A stretch of DNA of 64,000 nucleotides from Clostridia bacterium (lineage in GTDB: Bacteria; Bacillota; Clostridia; Christensenellales; CAG-1252), in contig JAFPXC010000013.1 in assembly GCA_017394805.1 (NCBI GenBank), positions 118,377 through 182,376 of the forward strand, written 5' to 3'. The notes beneath the pieces are model-generated. The model worked only from the letters and a program-made list of their open reading frames with translations, made no database searches and was not told the origin of the DNA. Below are positions 55,336 through 63,439 of this stretch, piece after piece (positions within the stretch are counted from its first letter, which is position 1; each line of letters starts with the position of its first letter). A program made the translations under genes and the position numbers.

Positions 55336-55665
55336 ATGAAACTATTGGTCAAACAGCCGGGGCAATACCCCGAAGTCAAAGAGTTCAACGAGGGCGACCT
55401 GCTCGCCGAATTGCAGGCAGCGGTCGGCGGATACATCGAAACAGTCCCCATCTCGGATACGCTGGTCCTCATCGCAGACGAGGAAGGCAAGCTCAAGAGG
55501 GACAGTGTCATCAATATCGTGCTGCCATTCAAAGGGAACATCACGGACTACGTGGTGGGCCCCGTTGTGATCGCAGGCATCACGCGCGGCGGTGATGACT
55601 TCCGCGGGCTGAACAAAAGAGAGATCTCCTTCGCCACCAACTGGTTGGACGTGAGGTCGGTATAG
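55336..55665 (+). CDS. DUF3846-like phage protein
   Basis: 109 residues. The central pattern (LQAAVGGYIETVPISD, LIADEEGKLKRDSVINI, VGPVVIAGITRGGDDFRGL) fits DUF3846, common in Bacillota phages and integrative elements and of unknown biochemical role. GGAGG lies upstream within the previous gene's end. Confidence 0.75.
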   Translation: MKLLVKQPGQYPEVKEFNEGDLLAELQAAVGGYIETVPISDTLVLIADEEGKLKRDSVINIVLPFKGNITDYVVGPVVIAGITRGGDDFRGLNKREISFATNWLDVRSV

Positions 55666-55685
55666 AACAACATGGAGGTGAACAC

Positions 55686-55892
55686 ATGAAAATACCCAAG
55701 GAATATCTGCAAGAGATAGTCGACAACACGCCGGATGGCGAGGCCATAGACCTCGACCGGGCGCAACGCGACTACGAGCGCGAGCTCGCCGAGTACGAGG
55801 CCGAGCGCATCGAGGAGCTGGAGGAGCGGCAGAGCCAATCCGGCTTTTACGCTTTTCAAGACGCCTGCTTTATTCGCCGGCTCGAACAGTAG
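55686..55892 (+). CDS. Small acidic phage protein, unknown function
   Basis: 68 residues, strongly charged helix (RAQRDYERELAEYEAERIEELEERQ), likely coiled coil, with aromatic end GFYAFQDACF. GGAGGTGA precedes the ATG. It lies within the early operon. Confidence 0.6.
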   Translation: MKIPKEYLQEIVDNTPDGEAIDLDRAQRDYERELAEYEAERIEELEERQSQSGFYAFQDACFIRRLEQ

Positions 55893-55901
55893 GAGGGGAC
55901 T

Positions 55902-56411
55902 ATGGACGAGATGATCAAACAAGACGAAAACTACATTCTGCTGCGCAGTTTAGCACGCAAGGTTGGCCTCAAACAAAAGGGCCTTGTTGCAATGCTGCGC
56001 TACTACACCGACCTCCAAAACATGTCTCCTAATGTCGCAATCACCGAGGCTATTGGGTGGCTGGAGGATCCGGACGGAGTGGAGCTGCTGTTGCGACTCA
56101 CCAATGCGCAAGCGTGGGATAGCGACGAAATCGAGGCTGGCGAATTTGCCGGGCTCGCAGATCTGTGGAGTCAAAAGATGGAGCTTTGCCAAGAAAGAGC
56201 CGACAAGATGAATTTCGTGCATCGATACCTTGCCAATGTGGTGGTAGAGGCGAGCGATTGGCGGATCCGCGAGGTGCTATATACGGTGAGAGGCGAAGAC
56301 GAGGTTGTGGAGCTTTACAGCGACAGCGAAATGACAAATCTGACGCGGCGGGTGAATGTGACAAAAGACAGTCTCGCCGAGATTGTGAGAGAAGTGGCCG
56401 CCGTTATATAA
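55902..56411 (+). CDS. Phage early protein, unknown function
   Basis: 169 residues, mostly helical and acidic (RSLARKVGLKQKGLVAMLRYYTDLQ, VELLLRLTNAQAWDSDEIE), no membrane segment or known catalytic motif. AGGAGG precedes the ATG. It directly precedes the replication initiator gene (24 nt), so a role with early replication is possible but only by position. Confidence 0.6.
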   Translation: MDEMIKQDENYILLRSLARKVGLKQKGLVAMLRYYTDLQNMSPNVAITEAIGWLEDPDGVELLLRLTNAQAWDSDEIEAGEFAGLADLWSQKMELCQERADKMNFVHRYLANVVVEASDWRIREVLYTVRGEDEVVELYSDSEMTNLTRRVNVTKDSLAEIVREVAAVI

Positions 56412-56435
56412 GGCGCGGCGGATAGGAGGTGAACT

Positions 56436-57449
56436 ATGGAAAAAAGATACTACTGGCTGAAGCTTCAATTCAACTTCTTCTTCGACAATGAGGTGTTCGA
56501 CTACATCATGCGTCAATCTGACGGCAGCCGATACATCGTCCTCTATCAGATGCTGTGCATGAAGACGCTCAACAACGCCGGCGAATTGGCGTCGCGCATC
56601 GGCGACATCATCATCCCGTTCGACACGGAAAAAATACGTACAGAATGTAAGTATTTTACAAAGAGCGAAATTATCTGCGCGCTGGATCTGTTTCGGCGCT
56701 TTGGGCTTGTCTATGAACAAGAGGACGGCATCCTGTGGATCGCCAATTTTGACGACATGGTCGGAAGCGAGGGCGCCAGCGCAGCGCGTGTCCGCAAATA
56801 CAGAGCCGCGCAAAAGGAACTCGGTCCGGGTAATGGGCAGGCCGTGGGTGCGTTACATTGTAACAATGATGTAACGCAATGTAACGTTACACAACCGTTA
56901 CAAGAACGTTACACCGCCGTTACATCGAGCGTTACATCGGCAAAAGAAACGCCCCCCATAACCCCCAAAGAAAATAGAGAGATAGAGATAGAGATGACTG
57001 ACAGACTGACTGATAGTGACTGTGATGATCTAAAAGAAATAGCAAAGAAAGAAATTGCGGGCGCGTGTGTGTACGCGAGCAACCATAAGCGCATCGATGC
57101 CGCCAACCTCGACGCCTACGAGAGATACATCGACCAACTGTATTGGTGCCGAGAGGATGGGCCGACCGGCGGGATGTCGGTCGATACCCACGACCAAATG
57201 CTACGCATTATGGATACCATCGGACACGAGGTGGCGCGGCGGGCGACGTTCCGGATCCACGATGAGGACATTGCGGCATCCGAAGTGCTGGACACCCTGA
57301 CCGAAGGAATGGCAAGCGGAAACGCCAAAGCAACCATCGCCGCCCTACAGCAGGTGACCGACAAGCAAGCAGACGGGGGCATCGGCAATCAGCTGGCGTA
57401 TTTGGTCGCAACACTTTATACGCGCATCAAGCAAGGGATGGTGGCCTAA
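56436..57449 (+). CDS. Phage replisome organizer / replication initiator
   Basis: 337 residues. The N-terminal domain (KRYYWLKLQFNFFFDNEVFDYIMR, YIVLYQMLCMKTLNNAGELASR, IRTECKYFTKSEIICALDLFRRFGLVYEQEDGILWI) matches the phage replisome-organizer N-terminal domain, an origin-binding winged helix. A Val/Thr-rich linker and a C-terminal helical domain follow. Inside the linker-coding DNA (56851-56936) is an array of CGTTACA repeats, so the gene carries its own probable origin, as in lambda-type phages. AGGAGG precedes the ATG; its stop overlaps the next start (TAATG). Confidence 0.85.
   Translation: MEKRYYWLKLQFNFFFDNEVFDYIMRQSDGSRYIVLYQMLCMKTLNNAGELASRIGDIIIPFDTEKIRTECKYFTKSEIICALDLFRRFGLVYEQEDGILWIANFDDMVGSEGASAARVRKYRAAQKELGPGNGQAVGALHCNNDVTQCNVTQPLQERYTAVTSSVTSAKETPPITPKENREIEIEMTDRLTDSDCDDLKEIAKKEIAGACVYASNHKRIDAANLDAYERYIDQLYWCREDGPTGGMSVDTHDQMLRIMDTIGHEVARRATFRIHDEDIAASEVLDTLTEGMASGNAKATIAALQQVTDKQADGGIGNQLAYLVATLYTRIKQGMVA
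56851..56936. repeat. Iteron array, probable phage replication origin
   Basis: CGTTACA occurs at 56851, 56885, 56896, 56907, 56918 and 56930. Its inverted forms TGTAACG/A occur at 56859, 56870 and 56880. Successive sites are mostly 11 bp apart, i.e. one helical turn. Just to the right is a purine-rich A/G tract with short direct repeats (56960-57020) that could melt. The array lies inside the initiator gene, the place expected for an initiator-bound origin. Confidence 0.7.
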
Positions 57450-57703
57450 TGGATCTTCACTTTGGCTATCAGATCGAAACCGTAGAGATCACCCGAAAAG
57501 AGGCGGCCGCCCTGCCGAGTGGGACGCAGGTGCTGGTATATAACCCGTTTGTCAATACCTTCGACATCTACACACTGCACCCCAATTGCGCAATCATCCA
57601 CCCGCCCAACAAACTCTACGACAAGTTCTTTTACTACGCAATCAAAGCCGTCCCGACGGCAACACCGGCCGTCACCGAAACGGTGACGCCGCAAGATGAA
57701 TAA
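57449..57703 (+). CDS. Small phage protein, unknown function
   Basis: 84 residues, beta-rich (FGYQIETVEITRKEAAALPSGTQVLVYNPFVNTFDIYTL) with Pro/Thr-rich tail. It starts on the stop of the initiator gene (TAATG), so it is translated by coupling. No family recognised. Confidence 0.6.
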   Translation: MDLHFGYQIETVEITRKEAAALPSGTQVLVYNPFVNTFDIYTLHPNCAIIHPPNKLYDKFFYYAIKAVPTATPAVTETVTPQDE

Positions 57704-57736
57704 TAACTGCCAACATGGCAGATACGGAGGTGAACT

Positions 57737-58294
57737 ATGAACTATCAAACAACCATCAATTACGAGGCACCGCGTCCCATCAAAATCGGCGACGTGTTCT
57801 ACCGCCTGCAAGAGGTGGACACCGTCAACCTACAAGCCAAATGCAAGATGTGCGACGGCACCCATCAGATCACCATTAACGGCATCACCGAGCGTTGCCC
57901 TCACTGCCAACAACCGGGCGCGATGATATCGAGAGTGCATCGCGTCGTCGTCCGCAGATACCGCGTATACGGATTCCGCGACCGCGTGGAGGCGGACGAA
58001 TGGAAACCAAGCACCTATCACACCGTGACGGTTGAACTCTATCGTAAGGTAGGGAAGGGGTATTACTACGGCAACCACGATGGGCGGGACGAAAATATCG
58101 ATTTTCTTAACCGGCTCAACGTGGAACAGCCGGAGCGCACCGACCACACTTGGTATGACGACTATGCCAAAGCGGTGGCGGCTGCCGAGTTCCTCACGTC
58201 GCTGGAGCAGGCAAAGCTCGATGCGTTCAATGCGGAACACGGCACGGACTATCAACTGACCGCCACAGCGGCGCATGATCCCAAATCCAAATAG
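57737..58294 (+). CDS. Phage protein with Cys4 zinc-binding motif
   Basis: 185 residues. A CKMCDGTHQITINGITERCPHC pattern near residues 37-57 should bind one zinc (CxxC...CxxC), in a treble-clef or ribbon-like fold. The remainder is mixed, with a helical end. CGGAGGTGA precedes the ATG. The role is probably nucleic-acid or protein binding, but unassigned. Confidence 0.65.
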   Translation: MNYQTTINYEAPRPIKIGDVFYRLQEVDTVNLQAKCKMCDGTHQITINGITERCPHCQQPGAMISRVHRVVVRRYRVYGFRDRVEADEWKPSTYHTVTVELYRKVGKGYYYGNHDGRDENIDFLNRLNVEQPERTDHTWYDDYAKAVAAAEFLTSLEQAKLDAFNAEHGTDYQLTATAAHDPKSK

Positions 58295-58312
58295 GGGCGA
58301 GGAGTGATGGCA

Positions 58313-58708
58313 ATGGACAGATCTACAAGCAAAGACAAAGCGATTAACTTTGCAAGGACAAGACTACGCAACCATCAAGCCAACTTAGCGGCATATAGGC
58401 TATACCGCGAGGAATTGCCGAAGGCGGTAGACCAGTATCTCAATAAAAAATATGCGCCGCTCAAAAAAGCCCTTGCAGATTATGGTAACATCGGCGAGAT
58501 CCATAGCGCCTACGGATACGGCTACATCGGCGAGAAAAAGTATCAGAGCATCATGTATCTCTATGAGCAATATGAGAACGATGCCACGCGCAGGCTACTT
58601 GTCGTCACGCTTGAACAGATTGACAGGACGATCGAAGAATTGTCGGCCTGCGTTGACACTGCTCGGCGCGACCTAAACGCCCTTATAACAAACGGAGGTG
58701 ATGATTAA
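58313..58708 (+). CDS. Phage protein, unknown function
   Basis: 131 residues, helical, basic first half (KAINFARTRLRNHQANLAAYRLY), and a heptad-like end (LLVVTLEQIDRTIEELSACVDTARRDLNAL). The ATG at 58313 has GAGGAG 8 nt upstream; in-frame GTG 58304 and ATG 58307 are too close to it. Stop overlaps the next start (TAATG). Family not recognised. Confidence 0.6.
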   Translation: MDRSTSKDKAINFARTRLRNHQANLAAYRLYREELPKAVDQYLNKKYAPLKKALADYGNIGEIHSAYGYGYIGEKKYQSIMYLYEQYENDATRRLLVVTLEQIDRTIEELSACVDTARRDLNALITNGGDD

Positions 58709-58995
58709 TGACGAAACTGCAGACTTCGAGATGCAAACGCTGCGGCGCCGAGATCGTGTGGATTCGGACGCCATCTGGCAAAAACATGCCCTGCGATGCG
58801 GCGGAGCGAGCCTATATGGCGGATGAGAACGGCAAGAGTACGGTGGTACTACCAAATGGCAAGACCGTCAGATGCACCTTGCCGGACGGCGGCACCATCA
58901 AGCCGTCGGATTTGACTGGGCTCGGTTACGTGCCCCATTGGGCAACCTGCCCCAATGCCGATGAGTTTAGAGGGGGTAAGAAAAATGGTCGTTGA
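58708..58995 (+). CDS. Phage zinc-ribbon-like protein
   Basis: 95 residues. Cys pairs near the N-terminus (RCKRCGAEIVWI), PCD, and a late HWATCPNA give a probable single zinc site. Coupled by ATG/TAA overlap to the gene before, and its end overlaps the MT-A70 gene start by 11 nt. Confidence 0.65.
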   Translation: MTKLQTSRCKRCGAEIVWIRTPSGKNMPCDAAERAYMADENGKSTVVLPNGKTVRCTLPDGGTIKPSDLTGLGYVPHWATCPNADEFRGGKKNGR

Positions 58996-59534
58996 CATAT
59001 TCAACTGCGGGGTGGGGTACGACTTAATCTGCGCCGATCCTCCGTGGCAACAATCGCGCGGCGGCAAGAAGGCCGTGCGCGCCAAGAGCAGCGGCATCCC
59101 CCTTAGTTATCCGACGTGCACCCTTGCTCAGATCAAAGAGCACTTGGCGCAAGCCACGTCGCTCACGACGGACAACGCGGTACTGTTCCTATGGACGATT
59201 GACAAGTATCTCGGCGCGGCGGAGCAGATAGCGGCAGACCTCGGCTACAAGCTACACGCCCGGATGATTTGGAATAAAGTAACAGGCATCCCTGCGGCGT
59301 TCACCATTCGCTTTGGGCACGAATATCTACTGTACATGTACAAGGGTAGACTGCCCCCGGTGGCAAGGGACGAGCGCGGCAAGGTCCACAGCGTGTTCAC
59401 CGAGAAGGCAACACAGCCGCAAGCCCGATGTGTCCTACGAGATCATCGAAAGATTGTATCCGGATGCCAAGCGGCTCGAAATGTATGCCCGGCGCCAACG
59501 TCAAGGATGGGACTGCTGGGGAAACGAAGTATAG
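58985..59534 (+). CDS. MT-A70 family adenine methyltransferase, with an internal +1 frameshift
   Basis: The start at 58985 gives VVDIFNCGVGYDLICADPPWQQ, with catalytic DPPW at 18-21, then the usual core (FLWTIDKYL, KLHARMIWNKVTG, RFGHEYLLYMYKG). After about 59402 the family end HSRKPDVSYEIIERLYPDAKRLE and GWDCWG continues only in the +1 frame, ending at 59534 just before the next gene's AGGAGG. Read without the shift, the first frame runs on into the next gene and makes a false fusion of 357 residues. No slippery site is evident, so a 1-nt insertion (mutation or sequence error) is likely. It methylates N6-adenine in DNA, presumably to protect the phage. Confidence 0.75.
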
Positions 59535-59542
59535 GAGGCGAT

Positions 59543-60055
59543 ATGTTTACTGAACAAACCCAAAAAGATAGACTACTACAAATAATCACCACGGTCACGG
59601 AATGCCATTGTGTCGAAAAGCACGGTGAGGCCTGCGACCTTTGTAAAAGGATGGCGGACACCATCATCGCCAACGGGTGGCACGAGGTATTGCCGAGAGA
59701 AAACAGCATCATTGATGAGTTGCATAACATCGTCAAGAACTTTGCCGCGTCGGTCGGGTGCAATAATCTTTGCGCAGGCAAAGGCGACAAGAAAGACCAA
59801 TGTGAGAATTGTAACCTCATGGTCGATGACCTCTATGCGTTCTTCTCCGATCAGGTCAATCGTGAGATTCGCAACCTATTCCACGAGGCAGATAGATCTG
59901 CCGGATTATGGCTGGCTGGATATGCTCGCCGGTATTATTTTGCCCACCAATACGACAGAGTGCCCGACGGTAACGCCACCCGGCCCATTAACGCCGAAGA
60001 ACTGTTCGATGGGCTGAGGCGAACAATTCTTGAAAAGTTTGTGGACAAGAAATAA
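59543..60055 (+). CDS. Cys-rich phage protein, unknown function
   Basis: 170 residues beginning MFTEQTQKDRLLQIITTVTE. Cys motifs CHCVEKHGEACDLCKRM and CNNLCAGKGDKKDQCENCN suggest two zinc-binding knots. The C-terminal half is helical (FFSDQVNREIRNLFHEAD). AGGAGG directly after the methylase stop supports the ATG at 59543 as an independent gene although the frame upstream is open. Stop overlaps the next ATG (TAATG). Confidence 0.65.
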   Translation: MFTEQTQKDRLLQIITTVTECHCVEKHGEACDLCKRMADTIIANGWHEVLPRENSIIDELHNIVKNFAASVGCNNLCAGKGDKKDQCENCNLMVDDLYAFFSDQVNREIRNLFHEADRSAGLWLAGYARRYYFAHQYDRVPDGNATRPINAEELFDGLRRTILEKFVDKK

Positions 60056-60408
60056 TGGCAAAATCCATCATCAGCAACCAACGCATCTGCTATCTATGTG
60101 GCTCGACGCAATGGATGGAACGTCATCACATATTCGGCGGCGCATTCAGGCAGAAAAGCGAGCACTACGGCCTATGGGTGTATCTATGCCATTACTGCCA
60201 CAATGAGCCACCGAACGGCGTCCACCACAACCGCGAGCGTATGGACTACCTGCGACGCATAGGGCAACATGCGTTTGAAAAAGCATACCCGGACAAGCCA
60301 TTCGCGGCGGAGTTCGGAAGAAACTACACAGGAGGTGAAAGCGATGACACGAATAGTGTGGCGCGACAACAACAAACAATGGCATCGACGTTTCCGTTTG
60401 ACGACTGA
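60055..60408 (+). CDS. HNH-like zinc finger protein (phage)
   Basis: 117 residues. CYLCGSTQWMERHHIFGG, then LCHYCHN and GVHHNRERMDYLRRIGQHAFEK match the short HNH/zinc finger proteins common in phage recombination or early regions. It is a possible endonuclease or recombination accessory. The tail overlaps the next gene by 65 nt in another frame. Confidence 0.75.
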   Translation: MAKSIISNQRICYLCGSTQWMERHHIFGGAFRQKSEHYGLWVYLCHYCHNEPPNGVHHNRERMDYLRRIGQHAFEKAYPDKPFAAEFGRNYTGGESDDTNSVARQQQTMASTFPFDD

Positions 60409-60502
60409 CGCGGCTTGGGCGTTTGCGCTCAAACTGAAGGGCGATGTAATCATGGTCATAAACAAGAAAACAACAAGTTTCGCAAAAGGAGGTGCGATAT
60501 GA
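60344..60502 (+). CDS. Small phage protein, overlapping the HNH gene
   Basis: 52 residues (starts MTRIVWRDNNKQWHRRFRLT), basic, ends KKTTSFAKGGAI. AGGAGGTGA sits before the ATG at 60344, inside the HNH gene, and the stop overlaps the next ATG. The strong ribosome binding site supports it. Function unknown. Confidence 0.55.
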   Translation: MTRIVWRDNNKQWHRRFRLTTDAAWAFALKLKGDVIMVINKKTTSFAKGGAI

Positions 60503-60972
60503 GCAACAAACATTTGAACGGCTACATCGAGGAAGATCTCGACACCGATTCCGAGGGCGCGACGGATGCGCCGACCTTCACCCCGACCTGCCCCTATTGC
60601 GGGGCGCAGCGGCTGCCGATGGGCTTTTATAAGAGCCAGCAGGAGGCCGACGAGGATGCGGCGATGTCCTGCAACTGTGTCGGCGCCATCGAGCACAGGA
60701 TCAAGCGAGAAAAGGAACGCCAGCGCGAAATCAACCTCGCCGCCCTGAATGACCGTCTCGACGACCTCGCCCGATACTGCGAGGATCACAGTGTGCCCTT
60801 CGGCGACAAGACGAGAGAAATGCTTGTGCGCGGCGGCACCCTTGTCTTGGACGGCGAAGCCGGCGAACTCGTGTGCCGCTGGATGCGGATGCGCGTAAAA
60901 ATCAAGCTCAACAACAAATGCAAGTTGCAAGTCCGGTACTCATACACGGATACCGGCACAATGGAGGTGTAG
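60499..60972 (+). CDS. Phage protein with CxxC motif, unknown function
   Basis: 157 residues: an acidic N-terminus, TCPYCGAQRLPMGFYKSQQEADEDAAMSCNC giving a probable zinc site, a charged helix (RIKREKERQREIN), and a beta-rich end. AAAGGAGG lies before the ATG within the preceding gene. Family not recognised. Confidence 0.6.
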   Translation: MSNKHLNGYIEEDLDTDSEGATDAPTFTPTCPYCGAQRLPMGFYKSQQEADEDAAMSCNCVGAIEHRIKREKERQREINLAALNDRLDDLARYCEDHSVPFGDKTREMLVRGGTLVLDGEAGELVCRWMRMRVKIKLNNKCKLQVRYSYTDTGTMEV

Positions 60973-60975
60973 ACA

Positions 60976-61230
60976 ATGAGAAACAAACTTGTAGATCTGA
61001 ACGATATCCTGTTTGCCGAGCTCGAACGTCTGAACGATGACGAGGCGATGAAGGACGAGGAGGCGCAAAAAAAAGAAATCAGTCGCGCGGCGGCCATCAA
61101 TAAGACCGCTCAAACAATCATCAACAACGGTCAACTGATGTTGGCGGCGATGAAAACAACGGACACCATCGGCGTAGAATCCGGCGATTCCGATGCGGCA
61201 ACGCTCCTCATCGGCGACAAAACCGACTGA
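60976..61230 (+). CDS. Small acidic helical phage protein, unknown function
   Basis: 84 residues: NDILFAELERLNDDEAMKDEEAQKKEISRAAAINKTAQTIINNGQLMLAAMK is one long helix pair, possibly a coiled coil. GGAGGTG precedes the ATG, 3 nt after the previous stop. The layout resembles small phage proteins that sit before a terminase or HNH gene, but this is position only. Confidence 0.6.
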   Translation: MRNKLVDLNDILFAELERLNDDEAMKDEEAQKKEISRAAAINKTAQTIINNGQLMLAAMKTTDTIGVESGDSDAATLLIGDKTD

Positions 61231-61231
61231 C

Positions 61232-62026
61232 ATGGCGCGGCGATACACACAAGAGATGCACGACTGGTTGAGAGAGCATATCCCTCTCCAGTCGTGCGCG
61301 ACCGTCGCAGAGGGTTTTGAGCGCACATTTGGGGTGCAAATGACCGCGTGCATGGTGAACTCTTACGCAAAAAACCATAAGATCCACACCAAGCGGTATA
61401 GCGAGCGCCTGACTCACGAGTGGGCAGCATGGCTCATAGAACACGGACCGGGAACAAACAGCGAAGACCTGACGGCACAATTCAACGCAACGTTCGGCAC
61501 GCAGCTCACGATTGCGCAGATCAACGCGAAGCGATACAAGGTTGGAGCGGTCAGCGGGCTGAAGACGAGGGTGCCCAACTCCGGATGCTTTCAAAAGGGA
61601 CACGTGTCGCATAACAAAGGAAAGCGCCAAACTGAGTATATGTCAGAGGATGCCATACGGCGCACGGTAGCAACGCGATTCCAAAAGGGGAACATACCAC
61701 AAACCCATCTGACAGTTGGCAGTGAGAGACTGACCAAAGACGGATACATCAAGGTCAAGATAGCAGAGCCCAATATATGGCGCTTTAAGCACCGAATCGT
61801 ATGGGAGCAAGAAAACGGTCCGATTCCGCCTCATCACGCCGTGATATTCCTCGATGGCAACCCCATCAACTGCGCGGCGGATAATTTGGCTCTCGTGGAT
61901 CTTCCGACCAATGCACGCCTCAATCAAATGCACCTGCGCTACGATGATCCACAGGCAACCCAAGCGGGTATAGCGATTGCCAAAATCGCAACTGCCATCG
62001 GCAAAAGGAAAAAGAAAAAGCCATGA
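61232..62026 (+). CDS. HNH endonuclease (phage)
   Basis: 264 residues. The N-terminal half has two helix-turn-helix-like repeats (EMHDWLREHIPLQSCATVAEGFERTFGVQMTACMVNSYAK, then EWAAWLIEHGPGTNSEDLTAQFNATFGTQLT). The C-terminal half has an HNH core: RFKHRIVWEQENGPIPPHHAVIFLDGNPINCAADNLALV. ATG 61232 lies 1 nt after the previous stop and lacks a strong ribosome binding site, so it is probably coupled. It could be a homing-type or packaging-related nicking enzyme. It overlaps the next gene by 4 nt. Confidence 0.8.
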   Translation: MARRYTQEMHDWLREHIPLQSCATVAEGFERTFGVQMTACMVNSYAKNHKIHTKRYSERLTHEWAAWLIEHGPGTNSEDLTAQFNATFGTQLTIAQINAKRYKVGAVSGLKTRVPNSGCFQKGHVSHNKGKRQTEYMSEDAIRRTVATRFQKGNIPQTHLTVGSERLTKDGYIKVKIAEPNIWRFKHRIVWEQENGPIPPHHAVIFLDGNPINCAADNLALVDLPTNARLNQMHLRYDDPQATQAGIAIAKIATAIGKRKKKKP

Positions 62027-62577
62027 AAGAGTACATAGTCAAGACCAAAGAGGGCACCAAGGCGATGACCGCCGATGACATCTACGAGATGATGCTACCC
62101 GTCGTGTGGCGTTTGCTACGCAAGAACTATCAACAATACGAGGAGTATCACCAAGACCTCGCGCAGATAGCCCTCGACAGGTGCCTGAAGGCAATGAGGA
62201 CATACGACAACACGCGTAGCACCGTCTACGCTTATTGCCTCCTCATCGCAAAGCAGGCACTTGCCGGATGGGTGAAAGACTACAACGCCGGGCGAGGGAT
62301 GTATGAGGTGCCCCTTGATGAGAGCGCGGAACGTCCGCCCGACGACCATGATGCCGACATCTCGGCGTGGTTTGATGAATTGCGACTGTTGCTTAACCGA
62401 AAAGAGCGCAAAGTGCTGCGCCTCCTTCTCGATGGCAAGAGCCGCACCGAAGTCTACGTAGTGTTACGGCCGGCACACGCGGGTATTAAGCGCTGTGGAT
62501 CCGGATTCGAGGCGCTCCCGGAATGGAAGGGCATCGTAGAAAAAGCGCGGCGGTTAGGGCCGCCGACGAGCGATTGA
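62023..62577 (+). CDS. Sigma-70-like protein (phage)
   Basis: 184 residues. The first part (LLRKNYQQYEEYHQDLAQIALDRCLKAMRTYDNTRSTVYAYCLLIAKQALAGWVKDY) resembles sigma region 2. The second part (LRLLLNRKERKVLRLLLDGKSRTEVYVVL) resembles region 4. It may direct late transcription as an ArpU/sigma-type late regulator. It starts 4 nt inside the previous gene. Confidence 0.7.
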   Translation: MKEYIVKTKEGTKAMTADDIYEMMLPVVWRLLRKNYQQYEEYHQDLAQIALDRCLKAMRTYDNTRSTVYAYCLLIAKQALAGWVKDYNAGRGMYEVPLDESAERPPDDHDADISAWFDELRLLLNRKERKVLRLLLDGKSRTEVYVVLRPAHAGIKRCGSGFEALPEWKGIVEKARRLGPPTSD

Positions 62578-62586
62578 GGAGGACAT

Positions 62587-63144
62587 ATGAGAATACAACA
62601 ACCCCCATTTGCGTGGTTATCAAACAGTTGTTCCGACTGTGCCTACAATGGCACGCATGACTGTATCCCCTGCACGATGCAAGGCGGATGCCTTAACCAT
62701 CGGCCGATTACCGACGCCAAAGAGCACGCGGCAGAGCGAGCAGATAACCACGCTCGCCGACTCTTTGAACGCAGGCTACAAGACAAGATGGCAAGAATAG
62801 AAACCAATGCGCGCGGCGGATATCAGCAAGCACCGATAGCGTATGTGTGTAGCCCCTACCGAGGCGACGTTGAGCGCAACGTGGCATACGCAAAAGAGAT
62901 TATGGCACAAGCGATCAGGCGCGGTTTTGCGCCTATCACACCGCACCTCTACATCCCCGCTGTGCTGGACGACAACGACCCGATAGAACGCCGGCGAGGC
63001 CTCGATCTCGGCCTTGCCTTGTTGAAAGCATGTGACTATGTCGTTGTTGGCTGTCGCTATGGAATATCCGACGGCATGCGTGACGAGATCAAAACGGCGA
63101 TGGAGTTGGCAAAGGGCATCGTGCTATTGGATAATGACGCGTAA
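62587..63144 (+). CDS. DUF4406/DUF7768-like (nucleoside deoxyribosyltransferase-fold) phage protein
   Basis: 185 residues. An N-terminal Cys cluster (CSDCAYNGTHDCIPCTMQGGCLNH) probably binds zinc or iron. The C-terminal domain, YVCSPYRGDVERNVAYAKEIMAQAI, FAPITPHLYI, DYVVVGCRYGISDGMRDEIKTAMEL, matches the nucleoside 2-deoxyribosyltransferase-like family found in phages. It may hydrolyse or modify nucleotides. GAGGA precedes the ATG. Confidence 0.72.
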   Translation: MRIQQPPFAWLSNSCSDCAYNGTHDCIPCTMQGGCLNHRPITDAKEHAAERADNHARRLFERRLQDKMARIETNARGGYQQAPIAYVCSPYRGDVERNVAYAKEIMAQAIRRGFAPITPHLYIPAVLDDNDPIERRRGLDLGLALLKACDYVVVGCRYGISDGMRDEIKTAMELAKGIVLLDNDA

Positions 63145-63439
63145 GAAGGCGGTTTTTCAAAAGATTTTGAAACCGTGACCGCAACCACCCGCAAGCCGGC
63201 ACAAAGCACCATGCACCAAGTGTGATGCGTCGCCATATCAGCGCAATCTGCGCTGAATGTCTGCTATGCAGACAGGCGATGGCGTCGTCGTCCGCAGAGA
63301 GAGGGGGGCATCGACACCCCCACCCCTTGCAACACAACAACGCGGAGGAACACCCTCTTACACATTTTTCACGGAAAATTGAGAAATCGCCGCCCTATTG
63401 TATAAAAAGGGCGGATGTTTGCAGAAAAAAGGAGAAGTT
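63145..63439. other. Intergenic region with hairpins before the methyltransferase gene
   Basis: No gene seen in these 295 bases. Hairpin TCAGCGC (63238-63244) / GCGCTGA (63250-63256). A second inverted repeat CCGCCCT (63390-63396) / AGGGCGG (63408-63414) encloses TATAAA (63401-63406), a possible -10 within its loop. Confidence 0.4.

Noticed and set aside
56851..56936. CRISPR array
   Set aside because: Repeat units are 7 bp with 3-5-bp gaps and lie inside a coding gene; no spacer structure or cas genes.
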